From Chaenocephalus aceratus (taxonomy: Eukaryota; Chordata; Actinopteri; Perciformes; Channichthyidae): a DNA stretch of 64,000 bases. Under the pieces are notes generated by a model, which saw nothing but the letters and a program-made list of their open reading frames with translations, did not search any database and was not told the DNA's origin. The stretch covers positions 13,109,216 through 13,173,215 of the forward strand of contig CM043788.1 in assembly GCA_023974075.1 (NCBI GenBank), given 5' to 3'. Positions 20,799 through 32,373 of the stretch are shown here, piece by piece (within the stretch, counting starts at the first letter, position 1; each line of letters begins with the position of its first letter). The position numbers and the translations under genes were made by a program.

Positions 20799-22031
20799 TC
20801 ACTCTTTCCGCTGAAAGGGCACCGAGTTCAGGTGTAAACCCAGGAAGAGTACAGTCTGTGCTGGGCACAACATGCTCTTCTCTGTGTTTATTATGAAACC
20901 CAGGTTGAGCAGGTGCTTTACGAGGACATTTTTCTGCGTAATAGCCTCCTGCTCCGACCGTGCGAGAAGCAGCCAGTCGTCTAGGTAGGTCGCCAGGCGA
21001 ATACCCTGTTGTCTTAACGGGGCTATCGCGGCTTCCGTATATCGTACAAACACTCTTGGACTGAGAGACAGACCGAAGGGACGTACTCTGTATTCGTAAC
21101 AGATCCCCTGAAATGCGAACCTCAGATATTTCCTGTGTGGATAATATACTGGGATGTGGAAATACACATCTTTCAGGTCAACTGATGTAAACCAGTCGTT
21201 TTGTCGCACGAGACGCAGCAGAAATGTGTGAGTGAGCATTCTGAATTTGTATCTTTTTAGATATTTGTTCAGAACCCTCAAATCTAGTATTGGCCGAACC
21301 CCGTTCCCTCCCCGTTTGGGAACGAGGAAATACTTGGAATAAAAGCCGCTCTGACTCTGCTCGGCGGGTACTATAGATATAGCCCTCTTTTCTAGAAGTG
21401 AGAGGATCTCTCTCTCTAGAATATGGGCTGACTCTCCTCGGGCTTGTGAATACAGAATGCCCGAGAAGCGAGGGGGGGTGACAGCGAATTGGAGTCTGTA
21501 GCCCCGTGTTACTGTCTTGAAAACCCAAGCAGATGTTGTGAGCATCTTCCGCTGTATGCTCCTTAGAGCCAGCGGAGATGTCACGTCTCTTACCCTCTGA
21601 GTCTCTATTTGTTGTGTTATGGGGCCCTCTAGTGTCTGAACACGGTGGTACCCCATTTCAACAATCCCCACCGACACTGCGCATGCGCGTGACGGTGGTG
21701 CCTTCACAACCCCAGCCGGCACTGCACATGCGTGTGACGGTGGTGCCTTCATAGACCCGTCTATTATCCACCTTTTGAGAGAGGCCGTAGCTGCTCTCAG
21801 AAGGGGAACAGTTGACGGACTGTTTATTGTTTTTATTGTTTTTCTTTTCATTTTGTTGAGCTGCGCCCTTGGCCTGAAGCCTGGATGCGTCAGCAGAAAA
21901 TGGTTTATGTGAGAAACAACAACAATATTGTGACATGTGTTTTTGCAGACTTGAGGATGGCGTTGAGGCATCTCTCGAGGCAGCGGGAACACATCTAGAG
22001 CTGGGGAACCGTGGACTTCCAGCTCTGTCAC
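20799..22031 (-). pseudogene. DIRS reverse transcriptase
   Basis: The RT core runs from ILEREILSLLEKRAI through FLVPKRGGNGVRPILDLRVL and FTSVDLKDVYFHIPV, to the catalytic LATYLDDWLLLARS (YLDD) and FLGLHLNS. It copies element RNA. The frame ends at 20799 and homology continues in two other frames (ERVKAFRAC near 20800, then GLMASAVLVVRLGRL in the RNase H frame), so it carries frameshifts near 20780-20830. The first 100 residues are leader sequence without clear motifs. Confidence 0.88.
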
Positions 22032-22079
22032 AGAGGGGAGAAGGGGGGGCTGTCAGGCTGCCCGCTTCTTCTTCCTCGA

Positions 22080-23682
22080 CTACTGGCCGAAATTCTGGGT
22101 TGGCTGCGCCTGGGCTGCAGCCGGGACCGGAGATTTTCTAGGCCAACTCGCCCTCGTCTCCTGCCTGGGCTGGGGACTCGGGGCGGGCTGCGACCTCTGC
22201 TGTTTTGGTACTTTGAACCGAGCAGGGTTCGAGGCAGCTTGGGCGAAGGACTGCCACTGTGAAGGCAGCAGCTGGACCCTTCGAGGGAGACAGAGGTGGA
22301 GGGCCTCGTCCTCCTTCTGTTTCGACTTGCATCTCCTCTGCATGGAGGCGAGAGCGGAGCCGAAAATCCCCTCGGGAACGATGGGCATGTCAAGCACATC
22401 CTCCTTTTCCCGGTCTGGGAGGTTGGTGAGGTTGAGCCATCTAGCTCTTTCCTGCACCACCATGATCCCCATTGCCTTGCCCGTGGCCTGGACGGTGCAG
22501 CGTTGAACACGGAGACAAATGTCTGTGATCGCGGCCATCTCGTCCAGACCGACCGGTCCAGGATTGCTTGACAGATCCTCGCAGAGCTCCGCTTGGTATG
22601 CGGTTAGCAGCGATGAAACGTTCAGAGCCCTGGCGAACAACGCTGCGGCTCTGTAGGACCGTTCAGCATGGTCGACTGGAATCGGTCCGCCTTCGCTGGC
22701 AGCGTGGGGTTCCTGCTTTGTGACGGTACCAGCCTCGGTAGGAGGTGGGCTGCCACCAGCGGTTCCATAGGCGGTATGCGGAGCAGGCCGAGCCTCTCCA
22801 TACCGTCACAGTCTAGGGAGGAGGCACCCTGGTTTGGGGCCTTGTTGCTAAAGGGCCGGTCTCTCCACGAGACCAACACCTCATCCAACATCTCCGGGAA
22901 GACCGGAAGGAGTTGCCTCTTTGTCCTCGTTGCTTGGGGAAAATGTTTCCCCTCGTAACGGGACCTGGAGGTCTCCTTGGCCATTTCGGGCCACGGGATG
23001 TCTAGTCTGGACGCGGCACGCTGAAACACGGCCTGCAGGTCCATGCTCAGACAGGGCGAAGGGGTGTGCTATCGCCCGGGAGAGCAGCCATCGCTCCCGG
23101 GTTTGCAGCCTGAGCCGATGACACGAAGATATCGTCTTCTTGCTCATCCGAATCAGACAGGAGGAACTCAGAGGCACCCTCTTTGTCCTCCATATAATCC
23201 AATTCCAGGACATCCTCCGCGGGCGAAACCATGGTGACGTCCAGCCGGGAGCCCCAGCTTGGTAAAGCGTGGGGCTCCGTTCTCGCGTCTCTTGCCGCCA
23301 CCGGGTCCCAGCCTGACACGGCGCGGGACTCCGGTTCCGTGGCTGCCGCTGTTGATGAGCCCCAGACCGACACAGTGCGGGGCTCAATCTCTGCGGCGGA
23401 CGCCCCCGCGTCTTGATTGCCAGCCGGTAAATCAGCGGACATGAGGGGGTCCTGTCCCGACAAGCTAGCTTGGCGTGCTAACCGTCGCCGGAGGCTCTTT
23501 ACGATGAAGCAGGCACAATACCTGCACGAGCCGGGGTTGTCAATAGCCTCCTGGGCGTGTTCCAGCCCGAGGCAGGACGAGCTGACCTGGTGTGAGTCTG
23601 TGCCTGATATGTTCAACCCGCAGCCGCAGAGGTGAGCCTCCGAGTCCCTGACTCCTCTGGTGTGAGGGAGAGAGGCGTCCAT
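22080..23682 (-). pseudogene. DIRS gag, in three frames
   Basis: Three consecutive frames (23682-23047, 23044-22622, 22640-22080) together give a gag-like protein. The first has a Cys/His-containing N terminus (GSCRYCACFIVKSLRRRLAR) followed by acidic and low-complexity sequence (ELDYMEDKEG, DSDEQEDDIF). The second and third have a helical core ending in a basic, Pro/Gln-rich tail. Frame changes near 23045 and 22630 are needed to read through, so no full-length protein is made from this copy. Confidence 0.75.
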
Positions 23683-24034
23683 CTTGTTCGCCGTGTGGCG
23701 TGGAGAGGACCCGCTCGTAACAGGTACGTTGTCGAGAAAATATTAACTGGTGTGTTAATATTCTTTAATCTTTTCCTCCTCTGTGAGAGAAAAAGAAAAA
23801 ACGTCCTCGCTACCGTGGTGTCTGTAGTGAGGGAAAGCAAGCTAGCAACAGGTGTGTTGTTAGCTTGAAAAAATCAAAACCTTACCTTAATTTCCGAGGA
23901 AAGAAACGGCGAGGTCGATTGTAATACTAACTGGTGTGTTCGCATTAACAGTCTTCTTGCAAAGCAGAAGAGTAGCCGGCGAGCGCCCGTCGACCGAAAG
24001 TTAGATGTGGGTTCAGTCTGTGGACTGTTAAGCT

Positions 24035-24251
24035 AGCCCGGCTACCATCGAGATGTGCTCTGAAGCGAGAAGAGGTGTTTGAATGACGCATGCGACGTAG
24101 CGCAAGCTACTTATAGGGGGTGGATTCCCTGACGCTGACGTCAAGATCACCAGCCAATCAGGATTGGCGTAATGAGATTGATGCTTCTGTTTGCTCCGCG
24201 ATGAGGCGCATCCCATAGTGAGACATCGAACGGAGTGTTATGAATGAGAAC
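24035..24251. repeat. DIRS right terminal repeat
   Basis: The reverse complement of the 18357-18540 segment, ending GTTATGAATGAGAACT. Sequence of the interrupted LTR resumes directly after it. Confidence 0.8.
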
Positions 24252-24719
24252 TGGGGACAATCATCACTCTGGAGGCTCTGCTGTGTGAGCGGATGCCTCT
24301 CGCTAGTTGCTAGTTTGTGTGCAAATCTGTTAACAGTGGTTAACTCGTGTGGTCTGTGTTTGTCAGTATTGTTGTGATTAGATGTGCTTAGATTAGTTTA
24401 GTATTGTTTGATTGTGGTCCTCTACCTTAGTTGTTTTTTCTTACAGCCTCCCTTTGTTAGTTGTACCACTTTTAAAGTGAGGTTTTGTTTCGTTCTTTAT
24501 TTAGTGTGTATGAGTATTTATTTTCCCTGTATGCGATTAGACTCCTTTTTTAGAGTCCTCCTTTTGTTGGTTATTTATCAACCTGTGCCCTTTTAGCCTT
24601 TTTGTTTGTTCCAGGCTGCATGCCTGCCACCTTGTTTACTATGTAAAATAAACCCTTTATAATTATACCAATTCCAGTGGTGTGTGTTGCAATTCCTCAT
24701 CCCTAGTGAGGACGTAACA
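24252..24719 (+). repeat. solo LTR, right part
   Basis: It has an AATAAA signal (24647-24652) and ends in GACGTAACA, the inverse of the TGTTACG start at 18176. It is followed by GATAT, one mismatch from the GCTAT on the other side. The two parts total about 595 bp. Confidence 0.6.
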
Positions 24720-24825
24720 GATATATAATCGAACAGATACTGCATTTATGGTTAGGCCTGCATGCAGCAGCAGCAGCCTAACACTAGTGAACATAACTGT
24801 ATAAATACACACTTTTTTTTCATCA
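24720..24825 (+). other. continuation of the sequence interrupted at 18175
   Basis: This would be the downstream flank of the P2X7-C-type remnant before the LTR entered. No motif is recognised. Confidence 0.35.
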
Positions 24826-25130
24826 GTCAATTTTATTTATATAGCCCAATATCACAAATCACAATTTACCTCGGGGGCTTTACAATCTGTACAACATACA
24901 GAGAAGGAAAAACTCCCCAAAAAAACCCTTTAACATAGGGGACAAGAAACCTCAGGAAGAGCAACCGAGGGATCCCTGTCACTGGACAGACCCTGGAGAT
25001 GCAATAGTTGTTGCACGTACAGAGTACCATAACAAAATTATACATATAAATGTAAACATGACAAAAATGGATCCGAGATGATGTCAAGCAGCTTCCAGGT
25101 GTAGCAAAACAGATAGAGCCTGAGCTACAC
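24826..25130. repeat. dispersed teleost repeat (TTTATTTATATAGCCC type)
   Basis: The phrases TTTTATTTATATAGCCCAAT, GGGGGCTTTACAATCTGTAC and GGAAAAACTCCCC are familiar from a very common fish interspersed repeat, often taken as a LINE tail or SINE. No coding capacity. Confidence 0.6.
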
Positions 25131-25720
25131 AACCTCCTCTCCATCATGGACACCTGGAGGAGAGTGAGAGGGAGGAAGAGAAAGAGAGGCTATCTTGCAA
25201 TGTTGAGAAAACCTTTTTTTTTTCAATTAAATGACTTGATCCTTGGCCCAATTATTTACCAGATTTCATCAAAATCTCTTACCAGGTTTTATCTAACAAA
25301 TAAACAAATGTCAATTTATAATAATCTTAACCTGAAAACTGTGAACCACAGAATCTGCTGGTTTCACACTAATTTCCTGTGTTAAACCCGGGAATGCCGT
25401 GCGAGATAAAGGCCAACTGCCTCATCCTTGGTGATCTCCTGGCAGGAAGTGGAATGAGGGGCAGGGGCAGTGGAGGAGGACAAGACTGCACTGCTCTCTC
25501 GTAGAGTCTCTGGTGACCTGGAGTAGCCCTCTCTCAGAGACTCAATCGGGGATGCAGCGTATGCGTTTGAGGTGCTTGTACTTAGTGTAAAGTCTACCTT
25601 TTCTGATACTCCAGTGTTTCCCATACATCGATTTATTTGTGGCGGGCCGACACAATGAAATATCGCCTGCCACAAATTGATGTGGTAAAAGAAAAGAAAA
25701 ACTAATCTTTTTTGGATGGA
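25131..25720. other. mostly unrecognised; possible hAT end at about 25611
   Basis: CCAGTGTTTCCCATACATCG near 25610 resembles a hAT terminus (CAGTGTTTCCCA), and the following palindromic TGTGGCGGGCC...CGCCTGCCACA is typical. No partner end or target duplication was located. The rest has no signal. Confidence 0.35.
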
Positions 25721-25721
25721 A

Positions 25722-25910
25722 AAATGGATAGTGAGGTGGGCTGATGATCGGAAGGTTCCGAGTTCAAATCCCACCTGGAACACCACTACTAGTGTGCCCT
25801 TGAGTAAGGCACTTAGCCCTCAGTTACTCCAGGGAGAATATCCCTGTAATTGGTCATTGTAAGTTGCTTTTGGAATAAGGCTACACTACATTAAATGTCA
25901 TTAAAACATG
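25722..25910 (+). repeat. V-SINE-like tRNA-derived SINE
   Basis: A degenerate internal promoter B box (GAGTTCAAATCCC, about 25760-25772) is followed by the conserved central phrase GTGCCCTTGAGTAAGGCACT. A LINE-type tail with TTGTAAGTTGCTTTTGGA comes next. That order is seen in fish V-SINEs, which rely on LINE enzymes for copying. The A box is not clear. Confidence 0.7.
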
Positions 25911-26290
25911 TTTGCAAATCCCTTGTGCGTACATTTGCTACCAAATCAGCTCATAGACAACTACAAATATAGTTGTTATATTCACAGTAGCCTTCAGATC
26001 AAATAAAAACACTCAGTACAACAAATGATTAGTATATAAAAATACTTTTGAGACTTCTGGAAAATGCTACATTTATAAAACCCCATCTTACAGAGTTTAC
26101 AAAATCAGACCACATGGAAAATAATAACTTCTGAGTTTGTTTAAGGATAATATTATACTTTAAACTGCAATAAATGCATTTGAGAGCTAAGTCTAACTTA
26201 ATTTAGATTAAGTTATAATTTAAAAATAATATATCATATATAAAGTGATATACTTATAGAAAATAAAACATTTAGAAAACCAACACTTTT
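25911..26290. other. AT-rich spacer, nothing seen
   Basis: No open frame with family motifs and no inverted ends were found between the SINE and the LINE. Confidence 0.5.
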
Positions 26291-26292
26291 TT

Positions 26293-28252
26293 TCAGAAAT
26301 GTCTGGTTCTTAAGCAGTTTTCCATCCATCTCCATCCATCTTCTCCCGCTAATCCGTGGTCGGGTCGCGGATGTAGCAGTTCCAGCAGAGAGCCCCAAAC
26401 TTTCTTTTCCCTGGCCACATCAACCAGCTCTGACTGGGGGATCCCAAGGCGCTCCCAGGCCAGCGAAGAGATATAATCCCTCCACCTGGTCCTAGGTCTA
26501 CCCCTTGGTCTCTTCCCAGCTGGACGTGCCTGGAACACCTCCCTAGGGAGGCGCCCAGGTGGCATCCTAACTAGGTGCTCGAACCACCTCAACTGGCTCC
26601 TTTCGACGCGAAGGAGGAGCGGCTCAACTCCGAGCGGCTCAACTCCGAGTCCCTCCCGGATGACCGAACTTCTCACCTTATCCCTAAGGGAGACACCAGC
26701 CACCCTGCGGAGAAAACCCATCTCGGCCGCTTGTATCCGCGATCTCGTTCTTTCGATGACCATAGGTGAGGGTAGGAACGAAAATGGCCCCGTACACAGA
26801 GAGCTTTGCCTTCTGGCTCAGCTCCCTTTTCGTCACAACGGTGCAGTAAAGCGACTGCAGTACCGCTCCCGCTGCTCCGATTCTCCGGCCCATCTCACGC
26901 TCCATTGTTCCCTCACTCGAGAACAAGACCCCGAGATACTTGAACTCCTTCACTTGGGGTAAGGACTCATTCCCTACTTGGAGTGGACAGTCCATCGGTT
27001 TCCTGCTGAGAACCTTGGCCTCAGATTTGGAGGTGCTGATCCTCATCCCAGCCGCTTCACACTCGGTTGTGAACCGATCCAGTGAGTGCTGAAGGTCGCA
27101 GACCGATGAAGCCATTAGAACCACATCATCTGCAAAAAGCAGTGGTGCAATCCTTAGTCCACCGTACTGCAGACCCCTCTCCCACGACTACGCCTCGAAA
27201 TCTGATCCATGTATATTACAAACAGGATTGGTGACAAAGCGCAGCCCTGGCGCAGGCCAACCCTCACCGGAAATGGGTCCGACTTACTGCCGAGGACCCG
27301 GACACAGCTCTCGCTTTGGGAGTACAGAGATTGGATGGCCCTGAGTAGAGACCCCCTCACCCCATACTCCCGCAGCACCTCCCACAGTAACTCCTTGGGA
27401 ACTCGGTCATACGCCTTCTCCAAGTCTACAAAACACATGTAGACCGGATAAGCGTACTCCCAGGCCCCTCCAGGATCCTTGCGAGAGTAAAAAGCTGATC
27501 CGTCGTTCCACGACCAGGACGGAATCCGCATTGTTCCTCCTCAATCTGAGGTTCGACAATCGGCCTGACACTCCTTTCGAGTACCTTAGAGTAAACTTTC
27601 CCGGGGAGGCTGAGTAGTGTGATGCCTCTGTAATTGGCACACCCCTCTGATCCCCCTTTTGGAAAAGGGGAACCACCACCCCGGTCTGCCACTCCTTCGG
27701 TACTGTTTCCGACTTCCACGCAACGTTGATGAGACGTGTCAACCATGACAGTCCCTCAACACCCAGAGCCTTCAGCATTTCTGGGCAGATTTCATCCACC
27801 CCTGGGGCTTTGCCACTGTGGAGTTGTTTGACGACCTCAGTGACCTACCCCCGGGAGATTGGTGTTGATCCCCCGTCATACTCCAGCTCTGCCTCTAACA
27901 TAGAGGGCGGAGTTGTCGGGTTCAGGAGTTCCTCAAAGTGTTCCTTCCAACGCCCTAACACTCCATCAGTTGAGGTCAACAACGTCCCATCCTTACTGTA
28001 CACAGCTTGGATGGTTCCCTGCTTCCCCCTCCTGAGGTGTCGGATAGTTTTCCAGAACAACTTTGGTGCCGCCCGAAAGTCCTTTTCCATGTTTTCTCCG
28101 AACTTCTCCCACACCCGCTGCATTGCCTCAGCCACGGCTGAGGCTGCTGTACCTGTCGGTACCTTGCAACTGCCTCGGGAGTCCCCCGGGATAACAAATC
28201 CCTGAAGAACTCCTTCTTCAGTCGGACGGCTTCCCTGACCACCGGTGTCCAC
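26293..28252 (-). pseudogene. Rex3-like LINE: linker, reverse transcriptase and C-terminal domain
   Basis: The linker shows FWKTIRHLRRGKQGTIQAVY. The RT shows ICPEMLKALGVEGLSWLTRL, EEEQCGFRPGRGTTDQLFTL, YMCFVDLEKAYDRVPKELLW and GLRQGCALSPILFVIYMDQI. FADD-region sequence is damaged around 27124-27190, followed by ISTSKSEAKVLSRK and FKYLGVLFSSEGTMEREM. The C terminus has RSQLRWFEHLVRMPPGRLP and GKRPRGRPRTRWRDYI, a motif shared by RTE-type LINEs. At least four frame changes are needed to read it. Confidence 0.88.
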
Positions 28253-28285
28253 CAGGAGGTTCGAGGGTTACCGCCCCTTGAGGCC

Positions 28286-29611
28286 CTAAGACTTTGAGAC
28301 CACAGCTCCCCGCCGTGGCTTCGGCAATAGAGGCTTTGAACACCGACCACTCTGGTTCAATGTCCCCAACCTCCACAGGAATGCCTGAAAAGCCCCGCCG
28401 GGGTGTGAGTTGAAGGCCTCCTGAACTTGGGCCTCCTCCAGACGTTCCCAGTTCACCCAAACTACACATTTGGGCTTACCAGGTCTATCCAGAGGCTTCC
28501 CCCGCCACTCGACCCAACTCACGACCAGATGGTGATCAGTTGACAACTCCGCCCCTTTCTTTACCCGAGTGTCCAAAACATACGGCCTCAGGTCCGATGA
28601 TACGATAACGAAATCGATCATGGACCTTCTGCCTAGGGTGCTCTGATTCCACCTACACTTATGAGCATCCTTATGTTCGAACATGGTGTTTGTTATGGCC
28701 AATCCATGACTAGCACAGAAGTCCAGTAACAAACTACCACTCCGGGTTCAGATCAGGGGGGACGTTCCTCCCAATCACGCCCCTCCAAGTGTCTCCATCA
28801 TTGCCCACATGTGCGTTGAAGTCTCCCATTAAGATTAAAGAGTCCCCTTCAGGACCCCCATACAGGACTCTTTCCAGGGTCTCCAAGTAGGCCGTATACT
28901 CTGAACTGCTGTTTGGTGCATAACACACACAGCAGTCAGAGTTTTCCCCCCATAACCCGCGGCGTAGGAAGGCGACCCTCTCGTCCACTGGGGTAAACTC
29001 CAACAACGAAGCACCCAACCGGGGACTTGTGAGTATCCCCACACCCGTCCGGCGCCTCACACCTTGAGCAACTCCGGAGAAGAATAGAGTCCAACCCCTA
29101 TCCAGAAGTAAGGTGCCAGAGCCGACGCTGTGCGTAGAGGTGAGCCCAACCAGATCCAACTGGTACCGCTCCACCTCCCGCACAAGCTCCGGCTCCTTCC
29201 CCCCCAGAGAGGTGACGTTCCACGTCCCCAAAGCCAGCTTCTGTCGCCCGGGTCTGGTCCATCGAGACCCTCTGCTTTCACTGCCACCCTTCTGGCAGCG
29301 CACCCAACCCCATCGCTGTTTCCCGTAGGTGGTGGGCCCGCGGGACGGAGAAGCGGAGGTGTTGCCCACGTTGCCTTTTCGGGCTGTGCCCGACGAGTCC
29401 TCCTTCTCGGCCTGGCTCCAGAAGGGGACCCCGGGCTTCCTCCGGGCCGGGTATCCTCACTTCTTGGTTTTTCTTTCATGAGGTCTTTTGAACCAATCTT
29501 AGTCTGGCCCCTTGCCTGAGACCAATTTGCCATGGGAGACCCTACCAGGAACACAAGGTTCCAGACAACACAGCCCCCAGTTTCATCAGGGCACACAAAC
29601 CTCTCTACCAC
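28286..29611 (-). pseudogene. Rex3-like LINE: leader and apurinic endonuclease
   Basis: The leader reads MVERFVCPDETGGCVVWNLV. The endonuclease shows [35 protein letters not shown] (one indel), [18 protein letters not shown] and, after another frame change, TLGRRSMIDFVIVSSDLRPY and STDHHLVVSWVEW. GDFN and SxDH are the metal-binding and catalytic motifs and are intact. The domain nicks target DNA to prime reverse transcription. Changes of frame fall near 28735 and 28890-28920. Confidence 0.85.
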
Positions 29612-29640
29612 GGTAAGGTGCTGGTTCTACAGAGGGGCTG

Positions 29641-30050
29641 AAGCAGTTCTATTGCAGGAAATTCCCTTTTAAACGCCTTCAATGGTTTCATTGTAATAAC
29701 TCAAGTTAAAATTAGGTCAATGATCCAACATTTCACAAACAAGCAAAGTCTAAGCTAAATCTATAGAAAATGTGTGTAGTAATTTAATCATTTTCAAATG
29801 CAGGACATGTATACTTTTTGATTGATAAATTAAATAAAATACCCTAAAATCAGTTGAAAAAATGTACCTCAAAATCCTAAAATAACTTAAATACACACAC
29901 AGACAAATGACCAGAATTCAAAAAAACAAAGGCAAATATTTAGATAATGTAAGGACACATGATTGAAGAGGGATATTTAAAAATGCCAACATGCTATAGC
30001 TTTACTAAAACGTTCTGTCACACATTGGTTTAAAGTGTTGTGTAGCAGTC
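29641..30050. other. AT-rich spacer, nothing recognised
   Basis: No coding or repeat signature could be named in this stretch. Confidence 0.4.
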
Positions 30051-30054
30051 TGCT

Positions 30055-30370
30055 GTACCAACATGAGGTAATGGAGCTCACTTTGGGGGGAACAGCCCCG
30101 GACTGCACATTAATCCACGTTTCAGAGTGGCCTTTTATTGTGGCCAGCCTATGGGCACACCTGTGCAATAATCATGCTGTCTAATCAGCATCTTGATATG
30201 CCACACCTGTGAGGTGGGATGGATTATCTCGGCAAAGGAGAAGTGCTCACTATCACAGATTTTTTCAGATTTGTGAACAATATTTGAGATATACGATGTA
30301 TATAGAAAATGTTTTAGATCTTTGAGTTCATCTCATGAAAAATGGGAGTGCATTTAACCCCCTTTAATGT
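30055..30370 (+). repeat. relic of a dispersed fish DNA transposon tail
   Basis: The phrases GGCACACCTGTGCAATAATC, GATATGCCACACCTGTGAGG, GATTATCTCGGCAAAGGAGA and TCATGAAAAATGGGAG are known from a widespread teleost repeat, often a Tc1/mariner-type end. Terminal repeats were not located, so class is uncertain. Confidence 0.5.
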
Positions 30371-31714
30371 GAACATGACAAACATAATCTTTGTGAGCTG
30401 CTTAGGGATATCGCTGATTTTAAGACTATTAGGTTTTGATTTGTGTTCAGATCTTCGAAAAAGCAAACAAACTTAGACGACAGGCCTAAATGTAATGGCT
30501 CGTGGTTAACTTTTGTTCTAAAGCTGTGGTTTATCAGATCTTAGATGATTGTTGCATCTGTTTTGCTTTCCAAATACACACAAGAACAGCTTAAAGTCAT
30601 TGAAACTGTCAGCAACAACTGGAATGAAATCAAAACTTCTATTCATGAACGTGCACGTAGTCCTGCAAAAGGTCTTCAAAGTCTTACCAAGATGTTGCAA
30701 ATCATATTTTCCATTCGTTTAGCTTGTGTAATCTGTGCTACATAAAAAGCAGCCCAGCAATAGATCCATTGTTACCATTAAGCGCTGACCTCTCCAATGG
30801 AAAATCCATTTTTTCCTCCAAACAAAGAATGCAATTTATTTCTCTAAGACAGGAATGATAACGAATACATTTTTATTTATCCTTGAGTTTCTTCCCCCCC
30901 AGTGCTCAGGTCATGATTCAGAAACTGAGAAGTATGTCATAATTCAAGAGAAAACAGTCCTTGTAGCTCTTCCGTGCCCTCCTGTAAGTGCCGTGTTCAT
31001 CGGAAAGCCTTTGCAAATAAACAACTTAAAGAAAACAATTAATGATGCTGTGGGAAACGCAATTTCATTTCCTCTGTGGTAAGAACATTGAGAAACTAGA
31101 CACCTTCTTAATCATCCTGCCTTATGCCTGAGGTTAAGCATGACCGCAAGAGCAAGACAGTGAGAACAGGGACATAAAACAGGGTCCAATTTGGATTCAA
31201 TCTTCCACCTATAAAGTTAATTCATGAGGCTGATCACGTTAAAACACCCACTGAAAATCGCATCGTAGCTTCTATCTTCTACCGTTTGTGCCACTCAGTA
31301 AAAAACTAAACCTAATAAGTTTAATTAGAAAAATACTAAACCATCTAACTATTCCTGATACCTGATTGTCCTGTTTATGGCCTTAACGGCTAGAGAGTAT
31401 CCTGACATGCATAAGGTGAGATACAGGCCATGTTTGTTTTGAACTCCTCCTAAAGGCTGAGCTTGCTTGGAATTTAGACCAACTTGGCACTACAAAGGTA
31501 CCAGGTACTTACCACAGCTTTTACTAATGGAAAATCCTCAATATAGCAAGTATAGTATAGCCGTGCTGTACCATGCAGTACAGATGTGGCATGAGGCTAT
31601 CTCTCTGAGTGTTGTAGCCAGTTTGATGCACTACCTGCATATTTCATGTACAGTGTCAGTTCCCAGTAAGCTACTAGCAAACCTTAGCTTTAGCTATCTG
31701 GTCAGGATCAAAAG
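30371..31714. other. no gene recognised
   Basis: Only short open frames without motifs are present (for example 30545-30745 and 31467-31739). No splice-consistent conserved block was seen. Confidence 0.45.
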
Positions 31715-32373
31715 TGCCCCTGCGAGATGGAGTTCATGACTTTATGAGCTGTTCATGAGCACTCATGAAACATTCATGAACAACTCATTATATGTTCACT
31801 TGTCATGTTCATGAACTAACATTCTTAAAATGCTCATGAACCATTTTTAAGAGCAGTTCATGACATTTTTATGAACATTGTTCATTCATATAAAGTTCCT
31901 GTTTTGCTCATGACAGACTTTTATGAGCAATTTATGAACTTTTCATGATCCAGCCAATCACAACATTATAATTAAAACCCCAAAAAGTTGGCATGAGTAT
32001 TTCATGAACTTTTCATGACTATGAGCATTTCATGAATTTTGGATGATTGTGGCAAGTTTAGAATATTTTGGAATATTCATGAGCATTTTATGAACTTTTG
32101 ATGATCAGTGTGATGATTTTAAAGACCTCTTGAATATTCATCTACTATTTGAACATTTCTTTCTTTTTTAAAACTTTTAATCTTAAAACAAAACAATAGT
32201 GAATTTGAAACTGAACATTATCTGTATTTATTTTAGTGACATTCATATCATTTTATGGTTTATCTGTACTGTTTGAGAAGCAGTACGAGTAAGTAGCGCC
32301 AAGGTGGAACCTTTGGCAGGTGAGCGGTGACATCTGGGTTATCTTAGGGGGGACACTTCCGCCCCCTCCTCAG

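Larger units (their letters stand above)
18303..24251 (-). mobile_element. DIRS-type tyrosine-recombinase retrotransposon
   Basis: On the minus strand the order is gag (23682-22080), reverse transcriptase (22031-20799), RNase H (20785-19733) and tyrosine recombinase (20255-18705). This composition defines DIRS elements, which integrate through a circular intermediate without making target duplications. Ends are inverted: about 18357-18540 matches 24035-24225. An extra copy of the terminal motif lies inside the left end (18545-18655), as expected for the internal complementary region. Several frameshifts affect gag and RT; the recombinase is intact. It sits within a solo LTR. Confidence 0.92.
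26293..29640 (-). mobile_element. nearly full-length Rex3/RTE-like LINE, multiply frameshifted
   Basis: Read on the minus strand: a 5' leader from about 29640, a Pro/Arg-rich stretch and endonuclease (29369-28286), linker, reverse transcriptase (about 27800-26690) and a C-terminal domain (26763-26293). The 3' end carries GATGGAGATGGATGG just before 26310, matching the GATG-type tail reported for Rex3. The coding region is spread over all three frames by small indels, so the copy is dead. An endonuclease-only fragment of the same family lies at 5563-6336 in the opposite orientation. Confidence 0.9.

Noticed and set aside
25611..25690. CAGTGTTTCCCAT-type hAT terminus
   Set aside because: No partner end or 8-bp duplication was found, so it is noted only as a possible end within the spacer entry.
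30545..31082. Two short plus-strand frames considered as exons
   Set aside because: No conserved motif, no matching splice phases, and no neighbouring exons.
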